Shown here: positions 8,391 to 16,725 of the stretch, piece by piece
How positions within the stretch are numbered: the first letter of the stretch is position 1
Layout of the letters: each line of letters begins with the position of its first letter
From: JAJPHF01 sp035293805
GTDB taxonomy: Bacteria > Chloroflexota > UBA6077 > JAJPHF01
NCBI GenBank assembly: GCA_035293805.1
Contig: DATGMD010000041.1
Location: 1 to 43,665, forward strand
Direction: 5' to 3'
DNA length: 43,665 nt
Made by a program: the position numbers and the translations under genes
Notes under the pieces: generated by a model
The model's input: only the letters and a program-made list of their open reading frames with translations
The model's database searches: none
Told to the model about the DNA's origin: nothing

Positions 8391-9487
8391 ACGCTGACCG
8401 CTTCCGGCGCCACCGACAAGTGTACCGCGTCGCCCTCACGCAGCCGCGTGGCGCGCGGCGCGTGCAGGAACACGGTCTGCGCCCCGGGCAGTACCACGCG
8501 GCACTCGTAGTGGTCGCCCACGAACAGCAGCGCCTCCAGCGTGCCGACCAGCGCGTTCGGCCCGCCGCCGTTCGCCTCCGCGCGGACGTGGACGTCCTCC
8601 GGCCGCACCGCCACCAGCACCTCGCGCCCCGCGGGCGGTACCGGCTCGTCGGTCGCCGCGTGCAGGACCACCCCCGGCACGTCGGTCAGGTGGATCGCTA
8701 CCTGCCCCGCCGGCGCGCCGTCGCCGGTGTAGCCGCGCAGCAGGACCGTGCTGCCCAGGAAGTCGCGCACGAAGGCAGTGGCCGGCCGCTCGTACAGGTC
8801 GCGGGGCGCGCCGAGCTGCTCCACGTGGCCCTGGTTCATCACCGCCACGCGGTCCGACAGGCTCAGCGCCTCCACCTGGTCGTGCGTCACGAACACCGCG
8901 GTGATCTTGATGTCTTTCAGCAGCAGCTTGAGCTGAACGCGCATCTGCTCGCGCAGCTTCGCGTCCAGGTTCGAGAACGGCTCGTCCAGCAGCAGGACGC
9001 TCGGCTCGTACACCAGCGCCCGCGCCAGCGCCACGCGCTGCTGCTGCCCGCCCGAGAGCTGCGGCCCCTGCCGCTGCGCCAGCCCTTCCAGCCCCACCAG
9101 CCCCAGCGCCCACTCCACCTTGCGGCGCACCTCCGCGTCGCCCACGCGGCGCACGCGCAGCGGGTAGGCGACGTTCTCGAAGACGGTCTTGTGGGGCCAG
9201 ATGGCGTACGACTGGAACACCATGCCCATGTTGCGCTTGTGCGGCGGCACGTTGATCCGGTCGCCGACGGAGACGATGGGGCGGTCGCCCAGCCAGATGC
9301 GTCCGGCGTCGGGCTGCTCCAGGCCGGCGATGATGCGCAGGGTGGTCGTCTTGCCGCAGCCCGACGGCCCGAGCAGCGTGAAGACCTCCCCCTCGTCGAT
9401 CTCCAGGCTGAGGGCGTCCAGCGCCTTGAACGCGCCGAAATACTTGGTCAGCTGCTCTAGCCGCAGTATCGGCCCGCCCACGGTCAC
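8378..9487 (-). CDS. ABC transporter ATP-binding protein (Fe3+/polyamine-type, with TOBE domain)
   Basis: 369 residues, GTG start at 9487 behind GAGGGAG. Walker A is GPSGCGKTT (residues 40-48), the ABC signature LSGGQ is at 144-148, Walker B VLLLDEP at 164-170, and the H-loop histidine is H202 (VTHDQ). The roughly 130-residue C-terminal tail matches the TOBE regulatory domain of the PotA/FbpC/CysA group. It powers the fused permease encoded immediately downstream with a 13-base overlap. A good sigma-70 promoter with an inverted repeat over the -35 lies just upstream (9523-9559), so this pair is probably a separate transcription unit from the binding-protein genes. Confidence 0.95.
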   Translation of the reverse strand: MTVGGPILRLEQLTKYFGAFKALDALSLEIDEGEVFTLLGPSGCGKTTTLRIIAGLEQPDAGRIWLGDRPIVSVGDRINVPPHKRNMGMVFQSYAIWPHKTVFENVAYPLRVRRVGDAEVRRKVEWALGLVGLEGLAQRQGPQLSGGQQQRVALARALVYEPSVLLLDEPFSNLDAKLREQMRVQLKLLLKDIKITAVFVTHDQVEALSLSDRVAVMNQGHVEQLGAPRDLYERPATAFVRDFLGSTVLLRGYTGDGAPAGQVAIHLTDVPGVVLHAATDEPVPPAGREVLVAVRPEDVHVRAEANGGGPNALVGTLEALLFVGDHYECRVVLPGAQTVFLHAPRATRLREGDAVHLSVAPEAVSVWPA

Positions 9488-9522
9488 GCCGCTCCCTCGG
9501 TAATCACTGTTGAGGTCGAAGT

Positions 9523-9559
9523 GGTATACCAGCCGCCCCGGGTTCGGTCAAGCGAACCC
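9523..9559 (-). promoter_or_regulatory. Promoter with operator-like inverted repeat for the ABC ATPase/permease genes
   Basis: On the minus strand, TTGACC (9551-9546) and TATACC (9528-9523) are exactly 17 bases apart, about 36 bases before the GTG at 9487. A perfect 7-bp inverted repeat, GGGTTCG (9540-9546) with CGAACCC (9553-9559) and a six-base loop, overlaps the -35 box. It could be an operator, or a hairpin ending the preceding binding-protein transcript, or both. Confidence 0.6.
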
Positions 9560-9581
9560 AACCTGCCAACCGCCATAATAC

Positions 9582-10709
9582 CTACCGATACGGGCCAAGG
9601 CGCGCGAGCGCATAGTCGACGAAGCTGCTGTCGATCACCGCGTCGAGGTCGACGGGCTGCTGGATGGCGCCCAGCCGCAAGAGGGTGGCCTGGTCGAACG
9701 CGATCGACGCGCGGTTCGGCCGCCCGTCGGGGTCCAGGTCGACCGGGCGCATGCGGCGGTACAGGTCGGGGTCCGCGGGCGCGTAGCGCACCAGCACGTC
9801 GATCACCGCGTCGCGATCGATCCCCTTCCGCATGGCGTCCGTGTAGTCGCGCACGCCGCGCAGGTAGGCGAGCATCAGGCGCTCGCCCGCCGCGCGCTCG
9901 TCCGCCACGAAGTGCGGCGCGTAGGTCAGCATGGCGTACTGCCGCCCCGGGTTCAGGTCCTCACCGCACAGGAGCTGGCTGGAGATGCCCTGCTCGGCCC
10001 CCTGGGTCAGAAATGGTTCGCTGAGCAGCGCCGCGTCCACGGCGCCGTTCGCCAGCGCGGTGTTCATCTCGGGGAACGGGATGGCCACGACCTCCACGCG
10101 GTCGAGCGGCACGCCCGCCGCCTCCAGCCCCTTTACCAGGTCCAGGTGCGTGGCGACGTTCAGGTTGACGACGGCCACCTTGCGCCCGGCCAGGTCGTCG
10201 AGTGTGTGCACCGTGTCGGCCAGGGAGCGGCGCACCACGAGCGCGGGAGTACACGAGCCGAGGTAGCTGCCCTTGTCGCCGACGATGCGGAGCGCCACGC
10301 CGCGGCTGATGGCGTTGAAGATGCTCGGGATCGCCGCGCCCGAGCCCACGTCGAGCTGGCCGTTCCCCATCAGCGGGATCATGTCGGCCGACGCGCGGAA
10401 GGGGACCAGCTCCACGTCGAGCCCCTCGGCGGCGAAGTAGCCGCGGTCCAGCGCCAGGTAGAGGCCCGCGTCGTTGATCGCCGCGATCGTGCCGACCTTC
10501 ACCTGCGTCGCCGGGGCGGGGCCAACTGCCGGGGCGGCGGCCTCCGTCGGCGCCGCGCTCGCGGCGGGCGCGGTCGCGGCCCCGACGGTGGGCGGTGTCC
10601 CGCTGGCGGCGCCCGCGCTCGGCGCGGCCGGCGGCGGGGCCGGCGCGCAGGCGACCACGACCAGGCTCAGCAGCAGGGCGGCCGCCGCTCGGCGCTTGAC
10701 GCTGCACAT
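9582..10709 (-). CDS. NMT1/SsuA-type ABC substrate-binding lipoprotein
   Basis: 375 residues, ATG at 10709 behind GGAGGA. Signal peptide with lipobox VVVAC (C21), then a long Ala/Pro/Thr linker and a periplasmic-binding type II domain starting about residue 70 (GTIAAINDAGLYLALDRGYF, with AEGLDVELVPF following). The C-terminus carries DPDGRPNRASI, a block also found in the binding proteins at 14664 and 34566, defining a subfamily. NMT1/THI5-like proteins bind thiamine precursors, sulfonates, taurine or aromatic acids; the ligand here is unknown. It starts five bases after the stop of the binding protein at 10715, so the two are co-transcribed. No NMT1-type permease is adjacent. Confidence 0.92.
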   Translation of the reverse strand: MCSVKRRAAAALLLSLVVVACAPAPPPAAPSAGAASGTPPTVGAATAPAASAAPTEAAAPAVGPAPATQVKVGTIAAINDAGLYLALDRGYFAAEGLDVELVPFRASADMIPLMGNGQLDVGSGAAIPSIFNAISRGVALRIVGDKGSYLGSCTPALVVRRSLADTVHTLDDLAGRKVAVVNLNVATHLDLVKGLEAAGVPLDRVEVVAIPFPEMNTALANGAVDAALLSEPFLTQGAEQGISSQLLCGEDLNPGRQYAMLTYAPHFVADERAAGERLMLAYLRGVRDYTDAMRKGIDRDAVIDVLVRYAPADPDLYRRMRPVDLDPDGRPNRASIAFDQATLLRLGAIQQPVDLDAVIDSSFVDYALARLGPYR

Positions 10710-10714
10710 GGCTG

Positions 10715-11797
10715 CTATCCTCCCCGCGCCGCCCGTTCGAGGTAGCTGAAGTCCATCACGTCGCTCGGCTGGAGCGCGGTCTTGATCAGCCCCTCGCGCC
10801 GGATGCGATCGAGATATTGCTGGACCGCGGCGTCGCTCATCCGGCCGTCCGGGCGGATGGGCGCCACCACCTCGTCGTAGACCGCCTCGGCCGCCTCCGG
10901 GGCGACGTCCCACTCCTTGGCGAGCACGTCCACCACGCGCGGCTTGTCGTGCGCCACCACCTCCAACGCCCGCAGGACGGCGCGGCTCATGCGCACGGCC
11001 TGCTCCGGCTTCGCGCGCAGGTGGTCCACGCTGGCCGTGAGCCCCGTGAACGGCACGCGGTCGGGCAGGTCGCTCGCGTGCGCCAGCGCCGCGTAGCCCT
11101 GGCTCACCAGCTCGCTGCTGAACGGCGGCGACAGCACGGCGGCGTCGATGTTCCCCGCCTCGAGCGCGGCGAAGCTGGTCGCGGTCTCGCCGGTGGAGAA
11201 GAAGGTCACGTCGGCGTCCGGGTCGAAGCCGAGGTAGCTGACCATCGCGCGCCCGATGAGGTGGCTGACCGACTGCAAGCGCGATGCGCCGATTCGCCCG
11301 CCCTTGAGCTGCGCGGGCGTCATCCCCTTCTGGCCTACCAGCGTGAAGTGCGTCGCGTCGAAGGCGACCAGGATCGTCCGCAGCGGCGCCCCCTCGACGA
11401 CGGCCAGCGCGACCGGGTCGCCGCCCGTGCAGCTGTAGTCCAGCTCGCCCGACAGCATCCCCGCCACTTGCAGGTCGCTCCGCATGGTGACGAGGTCCAC
11501 GTCCAGCCCCTCGCGCTCGTAGTAGCCCAGCGACCTCGCCAGGAACTGCGGCAGGAAGGAGAGGCTGCGGGCGGATACGGCGAGTGTCACGCGCTCGGCC
11601 GTCGGGGTCGCGGGTCCGCTCGCCGGGTTGGTGGGCGTCGGGGCCGCACTCGCGGCGCGCGCCGCCCCCGCCCCGGTCGCCGGCGCGCTGCCGCTCGGCG
11701 CGCCCGGCGCGCAGGCGACGAGCAGCGTCGCCAGGAGGGCGAGCGCCCCCAGGACGCGCGCGCGACCACCGCGGCCAGCGTTGTTGTGGCTCGCCAT
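10715..11797 (-). CDS. NMT1/SsuA-type ABC substrate-binding lipoprotein
   Basis: 360 residues from ATG 11797, preferred over an in-frame ATG at 11812 because the GGAGGAAGG ribosome site lies between them. Lipobox LLVAC (C29), Ala/Thr/Pro linker, then VTLAVSARSLSFLPQFLARS and YEREGLDVDLVTM, standard for this binding-protein class, which scavenges small organic acids, sulfonates or pyrimidine/thiamine fragments. The C-terminal RPDGRMSDAAVQ is a variant of the DPDGR block in its neighbours. It is 81 bases downstream of the EutA-like gene and five bases upstream of another binding-protein gene; two adjacent binding proteins may share one transporter with different ligands. Confidence 0.92.
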   Translation of the reverse strand: MASHNNAGRGGRARVLGALALLATLLVACAPGAPSGSAPATGAGAARAASAAPTPTNPASGPATPTAERVTLAVSARSLSFLPQFLARSLGYYEREGLDVDLVTMRSDLQVAGMLSGELDYSCTGGDPVALAVVEGAPLRTILVAFDATHFTLVGQKGMTPAQLKGGRIGASRLQSVSHLIGRAMVSYLGFDPDADVTFFSTGETATSFAALEAGNIDAAVLSPPFSSELVSQGYAALAHASDLPDRVPFTGLTASVDHLRAKPEQAVRMSRAVLRALEVVAHDKPRVVDVLAKEWDVAPEAAEAVYDEVVAPIRPDGRMSDAAVQQYLDRIRREGLIKTALQPSDVMDFSYLERAARGG

Positions 11798-11878
11798 ACG
11801 GCCTTCCTCCACGATGCCCGAGCCCGCCCGCCGGAGCTAGCGCGCGGTCGGCGCTCCGTTGTGGGACCGCTCGCTCGT

Positions 11879-13381
11879 CTACCCAGCGAAGACGAGGCTC
11901 TTGACGACCACTGGCACGTACGTCTCGCCGGGCGGTGGCTCGCCCAGGTCGAGGTAGTCCAGCTCGCCCAGCGTCAGCTCGTCCACGCACAGCAGCGGGA
12001 CCGCGCCCGCCACTCGCGCGGCCACGGCCCGCCCAACAGTGTTGGCCAGGTCCTGGTCGAAGGCCAGGACCACCGGCGCGTCGGGGGCGCGCGCCGCCAG
12101 CGCGGCCGCCACGCCGCGCGCGAGCGCGTCCACGCTGCCGTAGCCGTACAGCTGCGGCCCGCGGAACGCCAGCGCGCACGGGCCGGTCAGGTCCGCGCGC
12201 TGCAGCGTCCGCGTCACCGCTTGCGCGACCGTCTCGGCCGCCAGCCCGCGCCACTCGAGCGGCACCGGCAGCACCGGCACGTTGTGGATAGGCAGCAGCC
12301 CGGCGTCCGACAGGTACACGGTGTCGCCGCTCACCTGCACGCTGTACTGGCACGCCCCGATGACCGTGGCGCGGATGCCCTCTAGCGGCTCCAGCAGGCG
12401 CCCCGCGGGAAGCCGCGCGTCCAGCGCCGTCCGCAGCGCCGTGCCGAGCGCCCGGCCCAGGTCGTTGCAGGCCGCCGGCTGCCAGCCGTACACGTACTCC
12501 GACACCCCGCCCGAGCAGATCACCCAGTCGGGCGCCCCGCCGGGGCCGGGCGCGTCGGTGAGGCGTACCTCGCTTGCCAGCCGCGCGCCCACGTCGGCCA
12601 GCGGCCCATCCGGGGCGAGGCCGGCAAAGGCGCAGATCGCCGCCGCCATGACCCTGGCCAGTCGCGCTCCGGCGTCGGGCGCGAGCGGCTCGCCGACAGC
12701 GAGCGTCAGGCCGGCTGCCGCCAGCAGCGGCGCGGCGGCCGGCTCGATCCGCGCCACCCGTCCCCGGTCGTCGGTCACCACCAGCCGCGCCCCCACGGCG
12801 AGGGCGGCGGTGTCCACGATCTCGCCGTCGCGGACGCGCGTCAGCTTCGTCGTGCCTCCGCCCACGTCCAGGTTGGCGACCGTGCCCGCCAGCCGCCGGC
12901 TCTGCGCCACGCTGCCCGACCCGCGCGCCGCCAGGATCGCCTCGAAGTGGTGCCCGGCCGTCGCGCAGACGAACCGGCCACTCGCGGCGGCCAGCCGCGC
13001 GGTGATGGCCGCCGCGTTGCGCTTCAGCGCGGCCAGGCCAGTGCAGATCACCGCGCCCGCGTCGATCTGCGCCGCGCTGATGCCCACCGCCGCGTAGCCC
13101 GCGGCCACGAGCCGCTCGATGGCCGCCGCGTCGATGGTCACGTCGTCCACGAACGGCGTGAAGCTGATCGGCGAGCGGTACACCAGGCGCCGCTCCAGCA
13201 CCTCCGGCTTGCGGTGGACGACGCTCTGCGGCCGGCCCACCACGAGCTGCGACACCGTCAGGTGCGTGGTCGACGAGCCCACGTCGATGCCCACGCTCCA
13301 CAATGTCTGCGCGTCGGGCCCCGGCGCATGGTGCGTGTGGTCGGCGCCGTGCGCGGCGTCCTCGCCGTGCGCGTGGAGCAC
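11879..13381 (-). CDS. EutA-like reactivating factor (Hsp70/actin-fold ATPase)
   Basis: 500 residues if begun at GTG 13381; the frame stays open to an ATG at 13624 (581 residues), but that extra stretch is a 36-bp tandem repeat array. Hsp70-fold signatures are phosphate-1 GIDVGSSTTHL (residues about 31-41), phosphate-2 NLDVGGGTTKLT and an adenosine-type CSGGVSEYVYG. These, with SPISFTPF and TGLAALKRNA, match EutA, which removes damaged cobalamin from ethanolamine ammonia-lyase. E. coli EutA is 467 residues. No EutB/EutC or carboxysome genes are in the window, so this is an orphan EutA relative inside a binding-protein/bicupin operon and may serve another enzyme. The N-terminus is His-rich (LHAHGEDAAHGADHTHH), which could bind metal. 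Confidence 0.83.
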   Translation of the reverse strand: MLHAHGEDAAHGADHTHHAPGPDAQTLWSVGIDVGSSTTHLTVSQLVVGRPQSVVHRKPEVLERRLVYRSPISFTPFVDDVTIDAAAIERLVAAGYAAVGISAAQIDAGAVICTGLAALKRNAAAITARLAAASGRFVCATAGHHFEAILAARGSGSVAQSRRLAGTVANLDVGGGTTKLTRVRDGEIVDTAALAVGARLVVTDDRGRVARIEPAAAPLLAAAGLTLAVGEPLAPDAGARLARVMAAAICAFAGLAPDGPLADVGARLASEVRLTDAPGPGGAPDWVICSGGVSEYVYGWQPAACNDLGRALGTALRTALDARLPAGRLLEPLEGIRATVIGACQYSVQVSGDTVYLSDAGLLPIHNVPVLPVPLEWRGLAAETVAQAVTRTLQRADLTGPCALAFRGPQLYGYGSVDALARGVAAALAARAPDAPVVLAFDQDLANTVGRAVAARVAGAVPLLCVDELTLGELDYLDLGEPPPGETYVPVVVKSLVFAG

Positions 13382-13398
13382 GCCGTCCCCGTGCTGGT

Positions 13399-13614
13399 GC
13401 CACCCCCCGGGGGCGCGGGGCGGCTCCGGCGCCTGGCCCCCGCCCCCCTCAGGAGCGCGCGCAGGCTCTTGGCCCCCTCTCCCCCTGGGAGCGCGCGGAG
13501 GTTCGTGGCCCCCTCTCCCCTCAGGAGCGCGCGGAGGTTCGTGGCCCCCTCTCCCCCTGGGAGCGGGCGGAGGTTCGTGGCCCCCTCTCCCCCTGGGAGA
13601 GGGCGGGGGGTGAG
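13399..13614 (-). repeat. 36-bp tandem repeat array, in frame with the EutA-like gene
   Basis: Five clear 36-base units begin at 13435, 13471, 13507, 13543 and 13579, with a decayed sixth at 13399. Each contains GGCCCCCTCTCCCC and ends GGAGGTTCGT or a variant. The outermost unit (13579-13614) is a half-element of the palindromic GGGAGAGGG/GGTGAGGG family also present at 38100-38180. Because 36 is divisible by three, the reverse strand reads through as 12-residue repeats (GRGGHEPPRAP-type) from ATG 13624 into the EutA-like frame. Confidence 0.85.
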
Positions 13615-13625
13615 GGACGTTCATC

Positions 13626-14663
13626 CTAGTAGTTCGCCAGCTCGCCCTGCTGCGTCAGGACGAGGCCCAGGTTCTCCATCGCCGGCCGCGTGCTGTGCGC
13701 CAGCACGCGCAGTGGCTCGTCGCCGTCATTGAAGTACTGGTGCCAGGCAAACACCGGCATCGCCAGCGTGTCGCCCGGCTTCACCGTGAAGGTCTGGTCG
13801 TCGATGATGCAGCGGCCGCTGCCGGCGAGCACGTAGTCGATCTCGTCGTACAGGTGCCGGTGCGCGCCCGAGTGCTTGCCCGGCGGGATCTCGGCGACCA
13901 CCGTCGCCAGCGCCTTCGCGTGGAAGCCGAGGCGCGCGTCCACCACGTAGGCCAGCGCGCCCATCGCGGTCGGCTCGAACTTCAGCTCACTACCCTTCAC
14001 CAGCACGCGGCTGGCCCGGCGCTTGTGCTCCTCGTCGAAGGCGAAGCGGACCTGCTCGGCATACAGCCGCGCCGCCTCGCTCTGCCCCTCGGCCGCCGGC
14101 AGCTCGGGCAGCGCCTCGGCGCCGCCGGGCACCAGCGTGCGCAGCGCGTCCTCGCCCTTCTGCGCGAACACCCAGAACTCGGGGTACAGCTCGTCCTCGT
14201 ACACCGCCTGGCCGATGCCCATCGAGAGCGGCCCGGTGGTCGAGGCGACGTAGATGGCGGGGCCGTCGCTGCTGTTCACGTGGCGGTGCCAGGAGAACAT
14301 CGGCACGCAGATGAAGTCGCCCGCCTCCCAGTCGTAGCGCTGGCCGTCGATGATGCTGTGCCCGTGCCCGTGCAGCCAGTGGATGACGGCCTCGACGGTG
14401 TGCCGGTGCCCCAGCGTCTTCCACAGCTGGCCCTCCTCGCCGCCCGGCGGCAGGCGGTTGATCCAGAAGCGGTGCGTGCGGTTGTTGAAGCCCAGCCGCG
14501 GATCGACGATGAAGACGATGTGGTCGGCCGCGGCGTGCGCGCGGGCGATCTCGTCGCCGTCCACGTAGATCGGCGAGTCCTTGCGCCGCTGCTGCTCCTC
14601 CTTGCCGAAGCGCACCTGCTCGACGTACAGCTCGGTGCCATCGCGTAGCTGCTGGGAAACCAT
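13626..14663 (-). CDS. Bicupin protein with internal duplication, putative ring-cleaving dioxygenase
   Basis: 345 residues, ATG 14663 abutting the TAG of the upstream binding-protein gene (TAGATG). Two homologous halves are evident: ELYVEQVRF/DPRLGF/LPPGG in the first and RLYAEQVRF/DARLGF/IPPGK in the second. Cupin 1 has H86, H88 and H126 (GHRHTVEAV; SWHRH); cupin 2 has H268, H270, E274 and H308 (AHRHLYDEIDYV; AWHQY). Each therefore retains a plausible metal site; the second has the full HxHx(n)E...H set. Bicupins of this kind include gentisate, salicylate and hydroxynaphthoate dioxygenases, but this one differs from the gentisate type at 17742. Co-transcription with a binding protein suggests a catabolic role on the imported solute. 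Confidence 0.85.
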   Translation of the reverse strand: MVSQQLRDGTELYVEQVRFGKEEQQRRKDSPIYVDGDEIARAHAAADHIVFIVDPRLGFNNRTHRFWINRLPPGGEEGQLWKTLGHRHTVEAVIHWLHGHGHSIIDGQRYDWEAGDFICVPMFSWHRHVNSSDGPAIYVASTTGPLSMGIGQAVYEDELYPEFWVFAQKGEDALRTLVPGGAEALPELPAAEGQSEAARLYAEQVRFAFDEEHKRRASRVLVKGSELKFEPTAMGALAYVVDARLGFHAKALATVVAEIPPGKHSGAHRHLYDEIDYVLAGSGRCIIDDQTFTVKPGDTLAMPVFAWHQYFNDGDEPLRVLAHSTRPAMENLGLVLTQQGELANY

Positions 14664-15797
14664 CTACCGTGCTCCTCCCGCGCCCAAGGCTTGCAGGGCG
14701 GCCTCGACGTAGCTATCGTCCACGATCTGGTGCATGTCGATGGGCGTGGTGACCGTCCCCTTCTCGACGTAGAACCGCTGGTCCTCGATCAGGCTGTCCA
14801 CGTTGATGCGGCCGTCCGGGTTCAAGCCCACCGGCGCCATCGCCTCGACGGTCGCGGGGTTCTTCACGGTGCTGTGCTTGGCGATGCTCGCGACCACCTC
14901 CGCCTTGCCAACGCCCTCCGTAAAGGCCCGGTGGTAGTCGCGGACGCCCTTGAGGTACGCCAGCACGAAAGCCCGCCCGAGGGCCGGATTGTCCACCGTG
15001 ATGGAGGGTCCGTAGCCGATCACCGCGATCTGCTGGCTCGGCCGCACCTCGTCCAGGCCCAGCCACCGCGCCGCGATGCCCTGATCGACCGCCGCCTGCA
15101 CCAGCGGCTCGATCTGGATGCCCACGTCCAGCGAGCCGGCGGCTAGCGCGGCGTTCACGTCGGGGAAGCTCAGCGCCTCGATCCGTAGATCGTCCTCCGT
15201 CAGGCCGGCCGACTGCAGCACGCGCTCCAGGGTGGGGAACCCCGCGCCCCCGTTGACCGGCGGCGTGGTCCCGAACACCAGCCCCTTCAGGTCGGCCGCC
15301 CCCTTGAACCGCCCGCTGTCCATCAGGTCCTTGCGCACCAGGAACGCCTGCCAGCCGAAGCCCGGCAGCATCGACCCTTTGTCGGCCACGGCCTTGATCT
15401 CGACGCCGCGGGCGACGGCGTTGATGGTCGCCGCGTTGACGGCGATGCCGCCGCCGTCCACCTGCCGCGTCGCCAGGGCCGGCACCATCTCCGACGCGGA
15501 CGCGAAGTTCTCGTAGTCGAGGTCCACGCCCTGCTCGACGAAGTAGCCGCGGTCCATCGCCACGAAGATGCCAGCGTCGGTGGCGGGGAATTGCCCCGCC
15601 CAGCGGAACGGCGTCGGCGCGGCCAGGGCGGCCGCGGTCGGCCCGGCCGTCGGGCCGGTGGCTGCCCCGCTCGCGGCGGGCGCGGCGGTGCCGGCGGGTG
15701 CCGCGGGTGCGGCGGCCGGCGGCGCGCCGGGCGCGCACGCCGCGAGCGCGAGCAGGAGCGCGCTCAACGAGCCGAGTCGCAACCTTGACACTTGCAT
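14664..15797 (-). CDS. NMT1/SsuA-type ABC substrate-binding lipoprotein
   Basis: 377 residues, ATG 15797 with an AAAGGTG ribosome site. Lipobox LALAAC (C21), a roughly 40-residue Ala/Pro/Thr linker, then a binding domain with ATDAGIFVAMDRGYFVEQGV. The C-terminal NPDGRINVDSLIEDQRFYVEKG matches DPDGRINWDSLMDQQRFYMERG in the protein at 34566 almost position for position, so these two are close paralogues. It lies 42 bases after the TenA/PqqC-like gene and is directly fused by stop/start contact to the bicupin gene downstream, the tightest of three binding-protein/bicupin pairings in the window. The ligand is unknown. Confidence 0.92.
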   Translation of the reverse strand: MQVSRLRLGSLSALLLALAACAPGAPPAAAPAAPAGTAAPAASGAATGPTAGPTAAALAAPTPFRWAGQFPATDAGIFVAMDRGYFVEQGVDLDYENFASASEMVPALATRQVDGGGIAVNAATINAVARGVEIKAVADKGSMLPGFGWQAFLVRKDLMDSGRFKGAADLKGLVFGTTPPVNGGAGFPTLERVLQSAGLTEDDLRIEALSFPDVNAALAAGSLDVGIQIEPLVQAAVDQGIAARWLGLDEVRPSQQIAVIGYGPSITVDNPALGRAFVLAYLKGVRDYHRAFTEGVGKAEVVASIAKHSTVKNPATVEAMAPVGLNPDGRINVDSLIEDQRFYVEKGTVTTPIDMHQIVDDSYVEAALQALGAGGAR

Positions 15798-15839
15798 CGC
15801 GGCACCTTTCGCGTGCAGGATATCGAGCGACGCGGGCGG

Positions 15840-16610
15840 CTAGGCGGGGACGAGCTGTTGGCGCCGCGCCGCGTCCAGCGTGCTCTGCAGCAGCAGCCCG
15901 TGCAGGTCGATGAACGTCAGCGCGCAGTACTCCATGCCGTAGGTCGGGCGCTCCCAGCCCTGGCCCGTCTCCAGCAGCCGCTGCAGCACCGCGCGGTTGA
16001 ACTGGCCGTGGCCCATCACTCCCGCGTCGTGCTCCTCCAGGTCGGCCTCCTCGTGCTTCGAGAAGTAGACTGCCTGCTCCGGCGTCAGGCCGTACTTGCT
16101 GGTGAGCGTGCGGTAGCACTCGCCGGCCCAGTAGCCGATCATCTCCTCGCCGCAGTTCAGCGAGAACCACTCCGCGGCCGTGCCCTCGTACAGGATCGTC
16201 CGGGCGAAGTCCAGCTTGCCGCGGAACTCGGCCAGCAGCGGCTGGGCGCACACCTCCTCGCGGCTCACGCCCAGCGCCTCGGCCGTCTGCAGCATGATGA
16301 GCACGTGCCCGGGCGGCTTCGGGTGGATGAACTCGTCCGCGATCTTGTCGCCCATCGCCGCCATCAGGTCGGGGTGCTGCTTAAAGAAGTGGACGTACTT
16401 GTGGTACGTCGAGGCGACGATCGTGTTGATCTCGATGGTGTACGCGCCCCAGTTCTTGAAGAACAGCGCCAGCACCGCGCGGGGGAGCGTGCCGGCGGTG
16501 AACTGCTGCATGAACTCGCCTTCGTTCACCCGCTCCTGCCAGCGCTGCGCTACCTTGCGGTACAGCCCGTCCACGTACGCCCGGGCCGCTTCTGGGCTCA
16601 ACGCTTCCAT
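15840..16610 (-). CDS. TenA/PqqC-like haem-oxygenase-fold putative metallo-oxygenase
   Basis: 256 residues; ATG 16610 is chosen because GGAGAGGG lies just before it, although an in-frame ATG exists at 16637. All-helical protein with the signature YFxxHxxxDxxH read as H186, D190 and H194 (VYFSKHEEADLEEHDAG), plus E93, H102 (DEFIHPKPPGH) and E155 (NCGEEMIGYW). This ligand pattern resembles haem-oxygenase-like di-iron oxidases and PqqC more than thiaminase TenA, so an O2-using oxidase or C-N/C-C cleaving enzyme is likely. The NMT1/THI5-like binding proteins on both sides also fit a pyrimidine or thiamine-fragment salvage role, which TenA homologues sometimes have. Function therefore remains open. 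Confidence 0.8.
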   Translation of the reverse strand: MEALSPEAARAYVDGLYRKVAQRWQERVNEGEFMQQFTAGTLPRAVLALFFKNWGAYTIEINTIVASTYHKYVHFFKQHPDLMAAMGDKIADEFIHPKPPGHVLIMLQTAEALGVSREEVCAQPLLAEFRGKLDFARTILYEGTAAEWFSLNCGEEMIGYWAGECYRTLTSKYGLTPEQAVYFSKHEEADLEEHDAGVMGHGQFNRAVLQRLLETGQGWERPTYGMEYCALTFIDLHGLLLQSTLDAARRQQLVPA

Positions 16611-16668
16611 GTCACCCTCTCCACGCGCTCTGCCCACGCGCGCTAAGCACCCGGCCGAGGATGCTGTA

Positions 16669-16725
16669 TAGGTTTGGCGAAGCCAAACCTACACACCAAC
16701 CTGGGCGGGCAGCTCAGCTGCCCGC
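16669..16725 (-). terminator. Double hairpin after the binding-protein gene, first one centred on its stop codon
   Basis: The TGA of the preceding minus-strand gene (16716-16714) is the centre of a perfect palindrome with 10-base arms (16705-16714 and 16716-16725). Thirteen bases further on, TAGGTTTGGC (16669-16678) pairs with GCCAAACCTA (16682-16691) around a three-base loop. No long U-tract follows, so terminator is likely but attenuator or mRNA-stabilising element is possible. Confidence 0.6.

Noticed and set aside
5908..8439. Long minus-strand frame covering the permease region
   Set aside because: Shadow in another frame of the true permease gene at 6672-8390; no membrane segments when translated.
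10717..13403. Long minus-strand frame extending the binding protein at 9582 into the EutA-like region
   Set aside because: It is a frame-shifted shadow of the EutA-like gene and the binding protein at 10715; the real start of the 9582 gene is ATG 10709 with a ribosome site and signal peptide.
13471..13614. Possible CRISPR array
   Set aside because: 36-base units abut each other without unique spacers, so this is a tandem repeat.
15840..16610. Thiaminase II (TenA) of classical thiamine salvage
   Set aside because: The H-D-H metal-type signature and lack of other thiamine genes or a TPP riboswitch favour a haem-oxygenase-fold metallo-oxygenase; salvage remains only a possibility.
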